Shown: positions 1 through 10,400, numbered from the stretch's first letter. The stretch is 56,965 nucleotides of DNA from Pleurocapsa sp. CCALA 161 (GCF_003003995.1 NZ_PVWF01000020.1:1-56965); one strand, 5' to 3'. Made by a program: numbers and translations. The notes: generated by a model not told the origin, from the letters alone.

Positions 1-60
1 AAACCTTCTCTCGATCTAGAGCCGAAAGAATTATTGGCACTACCTTCTGCTACTTTCTAA

Positions 61-429
61 CTTTGTCGAACTCACGTCGATTCAGAAGCCATACGCCGAG
101 AGATTAATGAAGGTTTAAATGTGGTAGAGAGATGGAATGGGGTTAATGACTTTATCTTCTACGGTAAAGGTGGTGAGTTTGCTTCTAATCGCTTGGAGAG
201 TCAAGAACTATCGGTATTATCTTTGCACCTGTTACAGATTTGTTTGGTGTATGTAAATACCTTGATGATTCAAAGCGTACTGGCGCAGGAGCATTGGTCG
301 AAGAGGCTGACGGCGAGGGATTTACAGGCTATTACTCCTTTGATTTTTAGTCATGTGAATCCTTATGGCTTGTTTAAGTTAGATATGAAGGAGAGAATAG
401 AGAGGTTAGCGCAACCATTAGTGGCATAG
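61..429 (+). pseudogene. Tn3-family transposase (TnpA) C-terminal remnant
   Basis: The reading frame is open from 61 and carries the conserved tail of Tn3-family TnpA proteins. Visible blocks are [37 protein letters not shown], and [12 protein letters not shown] followed by a conserved aspartate (LDM). A stop at 58-60 interrupts the frame, and nothing upstream inside the window restores the rest of a roughly 1000-residue transposase. The window therefore holds only the last ~120 residues. The methionine/valine at 121 lies inside the conserved domain, so it is not a true start. It converges with the recombinase gene at 437-1045. I am confident of the family. Whether the rest lies intact outside the window cannot be seen, although the upstream stop argues against it. 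Confidence 0.75.
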
Positions 430-436
430 AATCGGT

Positions 437-1045
437 CTAATCCATCCAGAAATTCTCAAACCTTCGGGGTGACATCTGAGTATAGCGGACTGTATGATGA
501 ATATTTTTATGCCCTAAATAATCCTGAATCGCTCTGGTGTCATGTCCTTGGGCAGCTAGATAGTATCCGCACGCATGGCGCAGTTGATGAGGGTGAACGA
601 GTAAGGGAATACCAGCTATTTCTCCTGCTCTGGCTACAATGTGGCGAATGGAACGAGTTGAGAGAGCGGCTTTGCGTTCGGAAACAAATACATAGCTCGT
701 ATCAGTATAATCTCTCTGGATTTGGCGTAAAGCTCTGATTTCGGGAGAACGCAAAGGATGAATACTGTCGTGACCATGTTTGACTCGATGGACTTCGATG
801 TAACCACTAGCTAAATCTATTTGAGTCCATTTAAGAGCTACTAATTCAGCCGTTCTCAATCCATGACGAAACATCAGTAAAATAATTCCCCCATCTCTGA
901 TGCCATGACGACCTACTTTTTTGGCTGCGCGAATCATGGCATTAATTTCCGAAGTACGCAGGTATTCTCTTTCTCTGGTTGATGCTTTTTTCGGTGGAGG
1001 AGAAAACTTTGCCGAAAAGGGAAGTTGGGCGGTGATTTGTAGCAT
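437..1045 (-). CDS. Tyrosine recombinase (FimB/FimE-like short integrase)
   Basis: This 202-residue protein consists almost only of the catalytic domain of the phage-integrase family, which cuts and rejoins DNA through a tyrosine. All expected residues are visible: Arg64 in FRHGLRTAEL, Lys89, His153 and Arg156 in HPHQLRH, His179 in YLGHKN, and nucleophile Tyr188 in VRYTQM. There is no SAM-like N-terminal arm-binding domain, as in the short inversion-type FimB/FimE recombinases. It is tail-to-tail with the Tn3 remnant, with a gap of 7 nt. It could be the recombinase of a former Tn3-type element or a switch recombinase. No inverted-repeat target was identified nearby. Confidence 0.85.
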   Translation of the reverse strand: MLQITAQLPFSAKFSPPPKKASTREREYLRTSEINAMIRAAKKVGRHGIRDGGIILLMFRHGLRTAELVALKWTQIDLASGYIEVHRVKHGHDSIHPLRSPEIRALRQIQRDYTDTSYVFVSERKAALSTRSIRHIVARAGEIAGIPLLVHPHQLRHACGYYLAAQGHDTRAIQDYLGHKNIHHTVRYTQMSPRRFENFWMD

Positions 1046-1122
1046 GGGTCAAGTCCTCATGCTGGTGTTTATCTCTTTATGATACTTTGCCTAGAAGGAG
1101 ACAATTTAGGCAAAGTTAATAT

Positions 1123-1920
1123 TTGTATTTCTTATCAATCAAACCAAAAAATGGTATAAAAAATCACACTTTTTTTGAGGCTGCACTTCGTTGCACGAAC
1201 CTTCTATTTTCGCCAAGTCATGGATTGATTAAAAGTAATCCCGCCCAAAAGATTAAAGCACCCAAAGACAGAAAAGATCCTGCTGCTCGGATTACTTTTA
1301 TGGAAGTAGATGAATTAAAATTTCTACTCGACCATATTCAATTTCAATTAGTTCAAGCTAAAACAAACAAACAAAAACTAGTACTGATGCGCGATCGCGT
1401 TTTGGTTGGCATCATGAGTTTAGAAGGATGCAGAACAGTAGAGATGCACCAACTCAGAATAGAAGATATTGTTAGGCAGGGCATTAAAACAGGACTAAAG
1501 GTATCGGCAAAACGAGCCAGTCGAGTTGTTCCTTTAACAGATAACTTGACTACTCAATTAGATGAATATTTAGAGGTAAGGCAACTCGTTTTAAGAAGAA
1601 AAATTAAACCTACTGATTTTGTCTTTGTATCCTTAAGTAACAATAGTAAAGGTAAACAACTATCTAGACGGAGCATCAGAGCAATTATTGATGGTTATTT
1701 AGTTGCCACTAATCTTAAATATACTCCTGGTCGAATCCTTTCTGCCCACAGCTTGAGACATACTGCTGGTACGTTGGCATTAAGAACTGGTGCAGATTTG
1801 AGACAGGTACAGGATTTGCTGGGTCACGCTGACCCCAGAACTACTTCGATCTATGCCCATGTTGGCGATCGCTGGGAAAATAATCCAGGAGACAACATTG
1901 AGCGCGATCTTTATTGTTGA
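1123..1920 (+). CDS. Tyrosine recombinase/integrase, N-terminally truncated
   Basis: The 265-residue product is a tyrosine recombinase of the XerC/XerD or phage-integrase type. Catalytic residues are present: Arg104 (EGCRTVEM), His209 and Arg212 (HSLRHT), His235 (LLGHAD) and Tyr244 (IYAHV). The N-terminal core-binding domain is incomplete. From about residue 28 the sequence ([13 protein letters not shown]) matches the end of that domain, while residues 1-27 do not look like the missing helices. The 5' part was therefore probably lost in a rearrangement. Expression from the ATG at 1123 is uncertain. It converges with the acylase gene, leaving 27 nt between stop codons with no clear terminator hairpin. 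Confidence 0.75.
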   Translation: MYFLSIKPKNGIKNHTFFEAALRCTNLLFSPSHGLIKSNPAQKIKAPKDRKDPAARITFMEVDELKFLLDHIQFQLVQAKTNKQKLVLMRDRVLVGIMSLEGCRTVEMHQLRIEDIVRQGIKTGLKVSAKRASRVVPLTDNLTTQLDEYLEVRQLVLRRKIKPTDFVFVSLSNNSKGKQLSRRSIRAIIDGYLVATNLKYTPGRILSAHSLRHTAGTLALRTGADLRQVQDLLGHADPRTTSIYAHVGDRWENNPGDNIERDLYC

Positions 1921-1947
1921 GATTGGCAGTAATGTCCATTTTTACGT

Positions 1948-4122
1948 CTAGTTTTTTTGAAAGACTTTACGTTCTTCTAAATTAGCCTCCACTTCTGGAC
2001 GTGAATACCAGACGGGACGCAACTGTTTTTGAGAAAATAATTTTAATTGTTCGCTAGAGTTACTATTTGACTGAGTGCTATTACCATAGGTAGTTAGTGC
2101 CATTGCCTTGACTGGTTGAGAAAACTCAATAGCAGCGACGAAAGAATCTCCATCAAAGCCTTTAAAATGTTTAGAGTCTGACCCCGGGGCAAAATTAACT
2201 ACTCGAAAGATCCCAAAATCTCCTGGTCCACCATTAGCAGGGAGATCTACATTGCCGTAGTTCATACGGAACACTTCACCCCAGGGAACATCGATTGCGC
2301 CATAGTCTTGTTCGATTTTGGTAGCTACAGCTAAGAGTGTTGCTACTGATTGTTGAGGATTGGCTAAACCATCGGGGGTAGTAAGAGGAGATTTTTTTTG
2401 CCAGGGCTTACTAAACAAGGTATCAAAGTCAGTTTCTTCTAACCAAGCAGCAAATAATACTGCTCCCCGACTATCGGCATTAGCTTGTCGATCCCAGTTT
2501 GACAATACATCAGCTACTTTTAAAGCTAAGGGACTACCTTCTCTTCGTAATGCAGGGAGTAAATCATCGAGGAGGCGATCAGCCGTTTGCATACGGGTTG
2601 AGTGTTTATCGGCAATCATTTCTTCAAGAGAGATTTTAGAATCTTCTGCTAGCATACGGGCAGAACGTTGGGGTCGAAAATCCATTCCTTGGGGTGCTAT
2701 GTAAGCAGGGTAATTTTTGGCAGCGATCGCAGTCGGAAAAGTAGTCGTCCAGGGCGGATCGTTGGCATTTTGTAGCCAACCGCTAGTCGGATCGACGATA
2801 CGGGGTAAATCTTCGTAAGGGTGAATTTTAGTCCATAAGGTATCTGAGGTGTCACCAGGAATAATACCCGACCAATATGCAAAATCTCCCTGAGAGCGAA
2901 TGGGAACTTGACCGTTAAATAGGTGCATAATATGCCCCTCACGGTCGGCATACATGATAGTGAACATGGAAAGCTGTAGGCGTTTCAGTACCGCTTCAAA
3001 CTGTTTGAAGTTATTAGCTCTTGCCATATCCCACCATTGCTCTAGTACCCCAGGGCGATCTAAACCGACAACTCTTAAGGCTAAGGCTTTCCCTTGTTCT
3101 TGTTTGATGACTGGACCATGAATAGAGCTTTGTATGGTAAGTTTCTCTGATCGCATGGTGCCATCTGGTTGTTTGACCTTAATTTCAGCAGTTTTTTGGG
3201 CAAAATTACGTACTTCACCATCAAATAAATATCCGTCGCCAGAGAGGGTTAACTCATAGAGATCCCAACCATCAAAAGTATTGACCGTGTGAGTCCAGCC
3301 TAAATTATTATTAAAAGCGATCGCCAGAACGGGAATACCGACTAAAGTTGCACCATAGGCATCAATTCCAGGGGCGGTAATTTGTGCTTCATACCAGAGG
3401 AATAAATCTGACCAAGGCAAATGGGGATTTGCCAGTAACATGGCATTACCACTAGTAGAATGATTCGGCGCGATCGCCCAACCATTAGAACCTTTAGATT
3501 GTTCTGGTTTTGATTGTTTCCCTTGGCTACCTAAGTCGGCAACTGTTGCTGGATCTACCACAAAGGTAAAATTAAGTACTCGATGAACGTGCGCCAGAAC
3601 ATCTTCTCCTGTTACTGGCAATACTACTTCAACTTCATCGTCAATTAATTCAGGATGTTCTTGTGCATAGCTATTGATACCAGCAGCAAAAGCATCTAAA
3701 TAGTTGCGAAAAGTTTTATTCTGTTCTTGATACCAAGTTGTTGCTCGTTCGGGAACGCCCATCGTGACAACCCATTGATCTGATTCTAGATAATCTTCGC
3801 CCCAGTATTCGGCAGCACGCCCTCTAGCTTGACCGTAAAGACGCAAAATTAGGTCGCCATGACTCTGCATTTGCGCCCAACCAAAAGCTCTAAATGCACC
3901 CTGAACGTCGACTCCATAGACATGAGGAATACCATAGTTATCCCAGAGAATTTCCGTACTTTTGGTATTACTTAGTAAACTTGTTTGTCCGATGAATAAA
4001 GCTATAAGTAGACCCGTAACAAATAAAATTGATTTAAAGGAGCGAACAAAATCTTTTTTGCTCGGCTGATTTTTTAAAAATAGATAATTATTCAAGTTAA
4101 CTTGTTGGTTAATGATAGACAT
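1948..4122 (-). CDS. Periplasmic PvdQ-like acylase (penicillin acylase family)
   Basis: A 724-residue N-terminal-nucleophile hydrolase precursor. Residues ~31-46 form a hydrophobic signal or anchor segment, so the enzyme should act outside the inner membrane. After an alpha-chain region and a spacer, Gly211-Ser212-Asn213 marks the expected autoproteolysis site; Ser212 would become the first residue and nucleophile of the beta chain. The following residues (SNGWAIAP then LLANPHLPW) resemble PvdQ and AHL acylases, and FNNNLGWTHTVN follows in the beta chain. PvdQ removes the fatty acid from acylated pyoverdine precursors. Here the gene is the last of the cluster whose first gene loads a fatty acid, so I infer the same maturation role. 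It overlaps the thioesterase gene by 14 nt, implying translational coupling. Acyl-homoserine-lactone hydrolysis is the main alternative. Confidence 0.87.
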   Translation of the reverse strand: MSIINQQVNLNNYLFLKNQPSKKDFVRSFKSILFVTGLLIALFIGQTSLLSNTKSTEILWDNYGIPHVYGVDVQGAFRAFGWAQMQSHGDLILRLYGQARGRAAEYWGEDYLESDQWVVTMGVPERATTWYQEQNKTFRNYLDAFAAGINSYAQEHPELIDDEVEVVLPVTGEDVLAHVHRVLNFTFVVDPATVADLGSQGKQSKPEQSKGSNGWAIAPNHSTSGNAMLLANPHLPWSDLFLWYEAQITAPGIDAYGATLVGIPVLAIAFNNNLGWTHTVNTFDGWDLYELTLSGDGYLFDGEVRNFAQKTAEIKVKQPDGTMRSEKLTIQSSIHGPVIKQEQGKALALRVVGLDRPGVLEQWWDMARANNFKQFEAVLKRLQLSMFTIMYADREGHIMHLFNGQVPIRSQGDFAYWSGIIPGDTSDTLWTKIHPYEDLPRIVDPTSGWLQNANDPPWTTTFPTAIAAKNYPAYIAPQGMDFRPQRSARMLAEDSKISLEEMIADKHSTRMQTADRLLDDLLPALRREGSPLALKVADVLSNWDRQANADSRGAVLFAAWLEETDFDTLFSKPWQKKSPLTTPDGLANPQQSVATLLAVATKIEQDYGAIDVPWGEVFRMNYGNVDLPANGGPGDFGIFRVVNFAPGSDSKHFKGFDGDSFVAAIEFSQPVKAMALTTYGNSTQSNSNSSEQLKLFSQKQLRPVWYSRPEVEANLEERKVFQKN

Positions 4123-4864
4123 TTAATTGTTGAATTAATTCTGGAAGAAAAGACTGAGACGAATGAATAAAGAAATGATCTCCAGGTAACATTTTTAAAT
4201 CAAAAGAATTGCAAGTTTGCGCTTGCCAAGCTTCAAGCTGTTCTATTGAGACTTCTTTATCTTGTAACCCACCAAAAACAGAGATTGGGCAATTTAGAGG
4301 AGCTTCATCAGAATAAATATATGTCTCTAAAACTGTAAAATATGCCCGTAAAATTGGCATTAATAGTTCCATTAACTCATGATTATTCAATACTTCTTCC
4401 GGAGTACCGTTGAGTTGGCGTAATTCTTGTAAAAAATCTGCTTCTGGGAGATTATGAATTGGCGGTTTAAAATTCTTAGTTTGAGGCGCTCGACGACCAG
4501 AAATAAATAAATGAACTGGTTCTAAATTGTATTGGCGACGAATAAAACGAGCCAGTTCAAAACTCACCAAACCTCCCATGCTATGACCAAAAAAAGCAAA
4601 AGGTTTATCTAGATAAGGTAGAATTTCTAGTGCGATCGCTTTGACTAAAGGTTCGATTCTTTGATAGGGTTTCTGCTCGATCTTAATTCCCCGTCCAGGT
4701 AATTCTATCGGACAAATTTTGATTGTTTTAGGTAAATAGTCAAGCCAAGAACGAAAAGAGTAAGAACTTGCACCAGCATAGGGGAAACAAAATAGACGTA
4801 GGGAAGCAGAATCATTGGATTTAGAGGGATCGAGGCAACAGATATTGGTCGGCGTAAATGCCAT
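4109..4864 (-). CDS. Type II thioesterase (GrsT-like editing thioesterase)
   Basis: A 251-residue alpha/beta hydrolase of the external thioesterase family, which clears wrongly loaded acyl groups from carrier proteins of NRPS and PKS lines. The start region LFCFPYAGASS, the nucleophile elbow GHSMGG (Ser95), an aspartate in GGLQDKEVS near residue 203, and His230 in LPGDHFF form the usual triad. It is not the releasing domain, because release is assigned to the reductase domain of the 7483-11850 protein. It lies 46 nt after the hydroxylase gene and overlaps the acylase gene, so it belongs to the same transcript. The assignment is firm from motifs and length. Confidence 0.93.
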   Translation of the reverse strand: MAFTPTNICCLDPSKSNDSASLRLFCFPYAGASSYSFRSWLDYLPKTIKICPIELPGRGIKIEQKPYQRIEPLVKAIALEILPYLDKPFAFFGHSMGGLVSFELARFIRRQYNLEPVHLFISGRRAPQTKNFKPPIHNLPEADFLQELRQLNGTPEEVLNNHELMELLMPILRAYFTVLETYIYSDEAPLNCPISVFGGLQDKEVSIEQLEAWQAQTCNSFDLKMLPGDHFFIHSSQSFLPELIQQLNVYH

Positions 4865-4910
4865 AATTTTTTCTGTTTAAAAGTTACTATTTTTATTCTT
4901 TAGAGAACAC

Positions 4911-5936
4911 TTAATTAGAAGTAATCATTTCTCCCATAGCGACGACAATTTTGCGCTCACCTTGATAAGTATTACGACTATGAGCAGCTAACATATTATC
5001 TAGCATTAACACATCATTTTTTTGCCAAGAAAAACTAATTTTAGCTTCTTGATAAGCTCGATTAATTGCTACAATTTCTTCGTTTTCTAGACTAGAACCA
5101 TCACCATAATAAACATTGCGAGGTAAATTTTCTGTTCCAAATACTGATACTAAAGATTCTCTGATTTTGATATCTAAATAGGATATATGGTGCAGTTGAA
5201 TTTGATTAAAAAATATTGCTTCTTTTGTGAATGGATGTTTGGCGATCGCAGGTCGTTTTTGACGAGTTCTTAAAGCATTGTTGGGTAACCATTCAAACTC
5301 AATTTTAGATTCATAACAGTAATGTTCAACTACTGCTTTATCTTCGGTATGAAAGAAGTTTTGCCAACTGACATCTAAACCTTCAATATAGTTACGAACA
5401 TACATTAATTGCTTTTGCACTAATTTTTTTCGTAATTTAGGGTCGAGGAGTCGATAAACTTGACGACAATCGACAATTGGTGTTTCTCCTCCCTGTTGTG
5501 CTGGTTGCACGCAGAAAAACCAAATTTTTTGAGGATAACAATTTAAGTGAGAACTTTCGTTATGAAATAAAATAGCTTGATCGGCAGGATAAGGAGTCGA
5601 ACCGTAAACCTTGTCGCTAATCTCAGTGCGCGGTAGATCTCCATAATCACCAAAGAGACTAGGACACATAGCTTGTGCTAAATTTTCAAAATCGGCAATT
5701 GAAGTGAGATTACAATCACGAAATAGAATTGCTCCATGTTGGCGTAATCGATCTTCTAGCAATTGACGATTGCTTTTAATCCAATCAATTATATCGATAT
5801 CTTTTACAGCAGGGGTAATTATTAAAGGTAAAGTTTGCCCTGCTTGTAGATAATCTGTCTTAATTAATTTCTTAGAAGAGGGTAATTCAATCGCTTTGGG
5901 TTTAACTTTGAGGAATTGCTGAAATTTATTTTGCAT
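4911..5936 (-). CDS. TauD/SyrP-like Fe(II)/2-oxoglutarate beta-hydroxylase 1
   Basis: A 341-residue TauD/TfdA-family oxygenase. The iron-binding facial triad reads His125-x-Glu127 (FHNESSH) and His319 (LAAHSRN), with Arg328 (GERK) placed to hold 2-oxoglutarate. The acidic residue at 127 makes it a hydroxylase; halogenases of this fold have Ala or Gly there. SyrP-like enzymes hydroxylate the beta carbon of Asp, or of His in related enzymes, while the amino acid is bound to an NRPS carrier domain. A second copy is encoded at 11861-12901 with triad residues at identical positions. Two NRPS proteins here carry degenerate C-like domains of the type reported to recruit such stand-alone enzymes. Which hydroxylase serves which module cannot be told from sequence. 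Confidence 0.88.
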   Translation of the reverse strand: MQNKFQQFLKVKPKAIELPSSKKLIKTDYLQAGQTLPLIITPAVKDIDIIDWIKSNRQLLEDRLRQHGAILFRDCNLTSIADFENLAQAMCPSLFGDYGDLPRTEISDKVYGSTPYPADQAILFHNESSHLNCYPQKIWFFCVQPAQQGGETPIVDCRQVYRLLDPKLRKKLVQKQLMYVRNYIEGLDVSWQNFFHTEDKAVVEHYCYESKIEFEWLPNNALRTRQKRPAIAKHPFTKEAIFFNQIQLHHISYLDIKIRESLVSVFGTENLPRNVYYGDGSSLENEEIVAINRAYQEAKISFSWQKNDVLMLDNMLAAHSRNTYQGERKIVVAMGEMITSN

Positions 5937-6002
5937 CTCTAGTTACTTTTGCCATTTTTGTGATTCTCTTGCTCTTATTGAAATTGAACCTTGTTATTTT
6001 AG

Positions 6003-7466
6003 TTAGCCTAAAAATCCTCCTTGACCAAGCTCGGTTAAGCTGTCTTGAATAGCTTGGAGAATTTGCTCAATATCTTCTTGAGTATGAGCTACAGATAAAT
6101 AACCACTTGCTCCTAAAAGGTGAATTCCTCGATCGAGTAAGTTATAGCGTAATAACTCCATACAGCAATCAATAGCCGAATCTGGTTCGGAATCTTCGTT
6201 CTCATCTTCTATGGCAGCAGAGCCAAACAAGGAGCCAAAATTAGCCATCTTCAAAGGTATTGCATTGTTTTCAAAAAAACTATTCAGAGTCTCGACAAAT
6301 CTAGAAGTACGTTGATTCAAATCTGCTTGCAGAGTCTCTCCCTCAGTTTGCAGATGTCTCAGGACAGCCCGTGCAGCAGCCATAGCTAAAGGATGTTTAC
6401 AGAAAGTACCAGCAAAAAATGTTTTTTGTGCTTGAGGATAAGAGTTATCTCCATAATTCCACATCCCTCCATCGATGGCATTCATAAAGACTGCTTTCCC
6501 CGCAATAATACCGATAGGCATACCGCCACCGACAATTTTGCCATAGGTTGCAATGTCGGCTTCCACATCAAAATATGCCTGTGCGCCACCAGGATGTATC
6601 CGAAAACCAGTGACCATCTCATCAAAGATTAGGGCAATTCCCAATTTGGTGGTTAACTGTCTGAGTCGCTGAAGAAAAGCTTTTGGCTGTAAAGCTGGTC
6701 TTTTCGTTTGCACGGGTACGACCAAAACTGCTGCTAGTTCTTGTTCGTAAGCTTGAATTATTTCTAGTGATTGAGGGCTATCGTAATCTAGCACTAAAAC
6801 ATCTTTGACAAAATTAGATGGTATTCCAGGAGCTATGGGTAAAGTTAAGATATTTCCGTTTGTTCTTTGTCCTTTGACTAAAGTGCCATCGAAATGACCA
6901 TGATAAGAGCCTGAAAAGATAACGATCTTAGTGCGACCTGTAACTGCTCTTGCTAAACGAATAGCCGTCATTACTGCTTCGGTTCCCGTATTGCTAAAAG
7001 CAACTCGCTCCATTCCTGTTAGTTGAGAAATTAACTCTGCTACCTCACCAACTAATTCTGATTGAGGACCAATTTGTATTCCCTTTTCTAGTTGTTTTGT
7101 TAGTGCTTCTTTGATGAAAGGAGGATTGTGACCAAAAAGATTGATGCCCAATCCCATCATTAGATCTATATATTCATTACCATCAACGTCCCACATTTTG
7201 GAACCCGAAGAATGCTCTGCCACAATGGGATAATAGATTTCCTTCAAAAGCAAACTAAAATTCCCTAAGTTTTTATTGTCAGCCAGGACTGGGCGATAGG
7301 TTTGAGAAAGTTGTTTTGATGTTTTTGTGCGCTGGTTATAGCGAGTAATAAAGTTTTCCAGATACTTTTGTTGATGTCGATTTAATTCGATGGTTGATGA
7401 TGCTGTTGTGGATTGTTGTGAATTTGATAGCAAATCTTTTTGTGACTTAAATTCTGTAGTAGTCAT
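6003..7466 (-). CDS. PLP aminotransferase, glutamate-1-semialdehyde aminomutase type
   Basis: A 487-residue class III PLP aminotransferase. Visible features are the phosphate-contact region SNTGTEAVMTAIRLAR (~158-173), FDEMVTGFR (~281-289) with the aspartate that contacts the pyridine nitrogen, and Lys310 in YGKIVGGGMPIG as Schiff-base lysine. The N-terminal stretch (ITRYNQRTKTSK) resembles the aminotransferase domains fused into lipopeptide synthetases such as the mycosubtilin line, but this one is free-standing. It starts 16 nt after an NRPS that ends in a thioester reductase. GSA-type enzymes such as MxcL of myxochelin biosynthesis convert the reductase-released aldehyde to an amine, and I infer that role here. 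The alternative, amination of a beta-keto chain, is less likely because the cluster's only PKS module carries an intact-looking ketoreductase. Confidence 0.82.
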   Translation of the reverse strand: MTTTEFKSQKDLLSNSQQSTTASSTIELNRHQQKYLENFITRYNQRTKTSKQLSQTYRPVLADNKNLGNFSLLLKEIYYPIVAEHSSGSKMWDVDGNEYIDLMMGLGINLFGHNPPFIKEALTKQLEKGIQIGPQSELVGEVAELISQLTGMERVAFSNTGTEAVMTAIRLARAVTGRTKIVIFSGSYHGHFDGTLVKGQRTNGNILTLPIAPGIPSNFVKDVLVLDYDSPQSLEIIQAYEQELAAVLVVPVQTKRPALQPKAFLQRLRQLTTKLGIALIFDEMVTGFRIHPGGAQAYFDVEADIATYGKIVGGGMPIGIIAGKAVFMNAIDGGMWNYGDNSYPQAQKTFFAGTFCKHPLAMAAARAVLRHLQTEGETLQADLNQRTSRFVETLNSFFENNAIPLKMANFGSLFGSAAIEDENEDSEPDSAIDCCMELLRYNLLDRGIHLLGASGYLSVAHTQEDIEQILQAIQDSLTELGQGGFLG

Positions 7467-7482
7467 TTAATTTTTACCTCCT

Positions 7483-10400
7483 CTATGATTTAATTTCTTG
7501 TTGAATTAGGTAAGAACAGTATTTATGCAGCAGTTTTTGATCCACTGGTGGGCAGATAATAGAACTACCTTCAAGTCCATAGAGAGTATTTTGGCAATCG
7601 AACTCTAAACTTGCTGTGGGTATTTTTTCTGCCGTTTCCTGAGCAGGGAAAAAAGGTATTAATGAATATAAAGGATGTTGGGCAGAACCTTTAGTAATCT
7701 GTAATAATTGCGATCTCCACTGTTGATAATCAATCGTCTTTAGTGAATAACCAAGAGAACGAATTTGTTCGATCAACATATTTGAGTGTAAGGTTTGTGA
7801 ATTAACCAGGTGAAAAGCTTTTCCCAGAGATGTTTTTTTGCTTGATAAACGAACGATCGCTTTACTGACATAATCTACAGGAACGATGTTTTCCTTGATA
7901 TCTTCGTCTGGAGCAGCTTCTAGTTGAATACAGCCTAAAATTAATTTAGATAAAAAGTCATTTTGGTTAAAGACTCCAGTTTGGCTATGTCCTGAGATGC
8001 GTGATGGTCGATAAATGCTGACAGGAATACCTCTTTCTCCTGCAATGGTGACTAACTTTTCGGCAACCCACTTAGTCTGACTATAGCCATCTTCAGGAAT
8101 TAAGCGATCGTTAAGTTCATCTTGTTCTCGAATTAATTTCACTCCTGAATGAGCTTGAGATGAAAATACGCTAGAACTAGAGATGAAATGTACGGGTTTG
8201 ACTTTAATCTGACTAGCTAATCTCAAAACTTCTTGAGTACCTAAGACATTAGTTGCTTTGAGGATCGAGTAGGGATAAATATGATGAACCCAAGCACCAT
8301 TATGATAAATAGCATCGATTTTACTGGCGATCTCTTGAAATTGCGTTGCTTCCAAACCCAAAAGTGGCTTTGATAAGTCTCCTGGTAAGGGAATAATTCT
8401 CGAACTTAAAGATTCATCCCACAGGTAATAGGATTCTAAACTGTCCCGTAACTTTTGTTTGCCTGCCTCAAAATTTGAACACCTTACCAAGCAATAAATC
8501 TCAGCCTCTGTTTGTTGCAAAAGTTCGTAAAGTAAAAATGCTCCTAAAAAGCCTGTTGCTCCCGTTAACAAGATACAAGTACCGTCAGTAACAACTGCAC
8601 CTGGATTTTCGGGGTGACTTGTTAGTTGAATTGTGGGGTCAAGCATCGCTTCAGTTTTGAAATCTATTAGAGTTTGAGGCTGAGTTGAATCGTTATTTTC
8701 TGGATGAATAACTCTGGCGATATTTTGAGCCAGACTATCTATTCTAGGTGTTTCTAGTAAACTGCGTAAAGATATATCTATCTGAAGAGTTTCTCTGATT
8801 TTGGCGAGTAGCTGAGTCGTGAGTAAAGAATGTCCTCCTAAGTCAAAGAAATTATCGTAAATGCTAATTTGCTCAACTTTTAGGAGATCGCGCCAAATTT
8901 CAACCAATATTTCTTCGATCGGAGTGCGAGGAGCAACAAAAATTCCTGAATTATGCGATCGCACCTGTTCTGGTCTGGGTAGGGATTGACGATCTATTTT
9001 GCCATTAGGAGTTAATGGTAAATTGTCTAGTAACACGAATACAGACGGTATCATGTAATTTGGCAGCTTTTCTTGCAAAAAATAGCGTAATTCCTCAATA
9101 CTTGGTGCTGATTCTTGATGAGGAACACCATAGGCAACTAAACTTTGATAATTAGTTTGCTCTTCTCTGACAACAACTACACTTTCTTGTAAATCTGGAT
9201 GTTGATTTAGGGTTAGTTCAATCTCTTCTAATTCAATCCGATAACCTCTAATTTTTACTTGGCGATCGCTCCTCCCCAGAAATTCAATATTTCCATCAGC
9301 CAAATATTGCCCTAAGTCACCGGTTTTGTATAAACGCGCATCTAGATCCTGACTAAACGGATGAGGAATAAATTTCTCGGCTGTAAGTTGTGGTTGATCG
9401 AGATAGCCTTGAGCTATTCCTGTCCCGCCAAGATAAATTTCCCCTGGAACTTGAATGGGAACTGGATTAAGCAGAGAATCAAGGATATAGATCTCAACAT
9501 TAGCTATTGGTTTACCAATGGGAATTCGCCCAGGTATTTCAGATTGACAGTGATAGACGCTACTCCAGACAGTGTTTTCAGTTGGTCCGTATTCATTAAA
9601 TAGATTAGTTTCTGGTAGTTTGGCTAAATGGCGTTTGACTAATTCTTGAGTACAAGATTCTCCTGCCACAATGACGGTTTGTAACGATTGGAGAGCTTGC
9701 GGCTTCGACTCCTGGAGGGTCAAAGCATATAAAGAAGGCAGACAGAGTAGATGAGAAATGTGATCGCGATCAATCGACTCGATTAACTTGGGTATGTCTC
9801 GCGGTAAATCTGCTTCCGGTAAGTATAGTGTTCCTCCCTGACATATTGTCCAGAAAATACCAGCAACCGAACTATCAAAGGCAAAGGATGAAAGCAATAA
9901 AAAGCGAGTTACAGGTTGTTGATAATAGCTAATACGAGCGCAAGTAGAATGGACTAAATTTCGATGATTAATCCGAACACCTTTGGGTTTACCTGTCGAA
10001 CCAGAAGTGTAAATAATGTACGCTAGATTGTTAGGGATTAAATCTAGGGCTAAATTTTCTTGATTATGATTAGCAATTGTTTCCCAGTCTGTATCCAAAC
10101 AGATTTTAGGAACTTGTTGATGTTGAGATAAGGTTTCTAACAATAATTGCTGAGTTAGTAAAAATGGAGTCTGGGAATTTTCTAAAATCCAAGTGATTCT
10201 TGCTTGAGGATAGGTTGGATCTATTGGGACATAAGCACCACCTGCTTTGATAATACCCAGAATACCCACGAGCATTAAAAGCGATCGCTCGACACAAATT
10301 CCGACTAATGTTCCTGGTTGTAATCCTAGTTTTTGTAAATAGTGTGCCAGTTGATTAGCGCGTTGGTTAAGATCTTTGTAGGTAAGTTGTTGATCGTCGA

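Noticed and set aside
469-738. 89-codon plus-strand frame inside the recombinase gene
   Set aside because: It lies antisense within the catalytic domain of a clear tyrosine recombinase and has no recognisable protein features.
6003-7466. Aminotransferase as a haem-pathway HemL
   Set aside because: It is the closest well-known family, but the extended N-terminus (RTKTSK region) and operon position fit secondary-metabolism aminotransferases.
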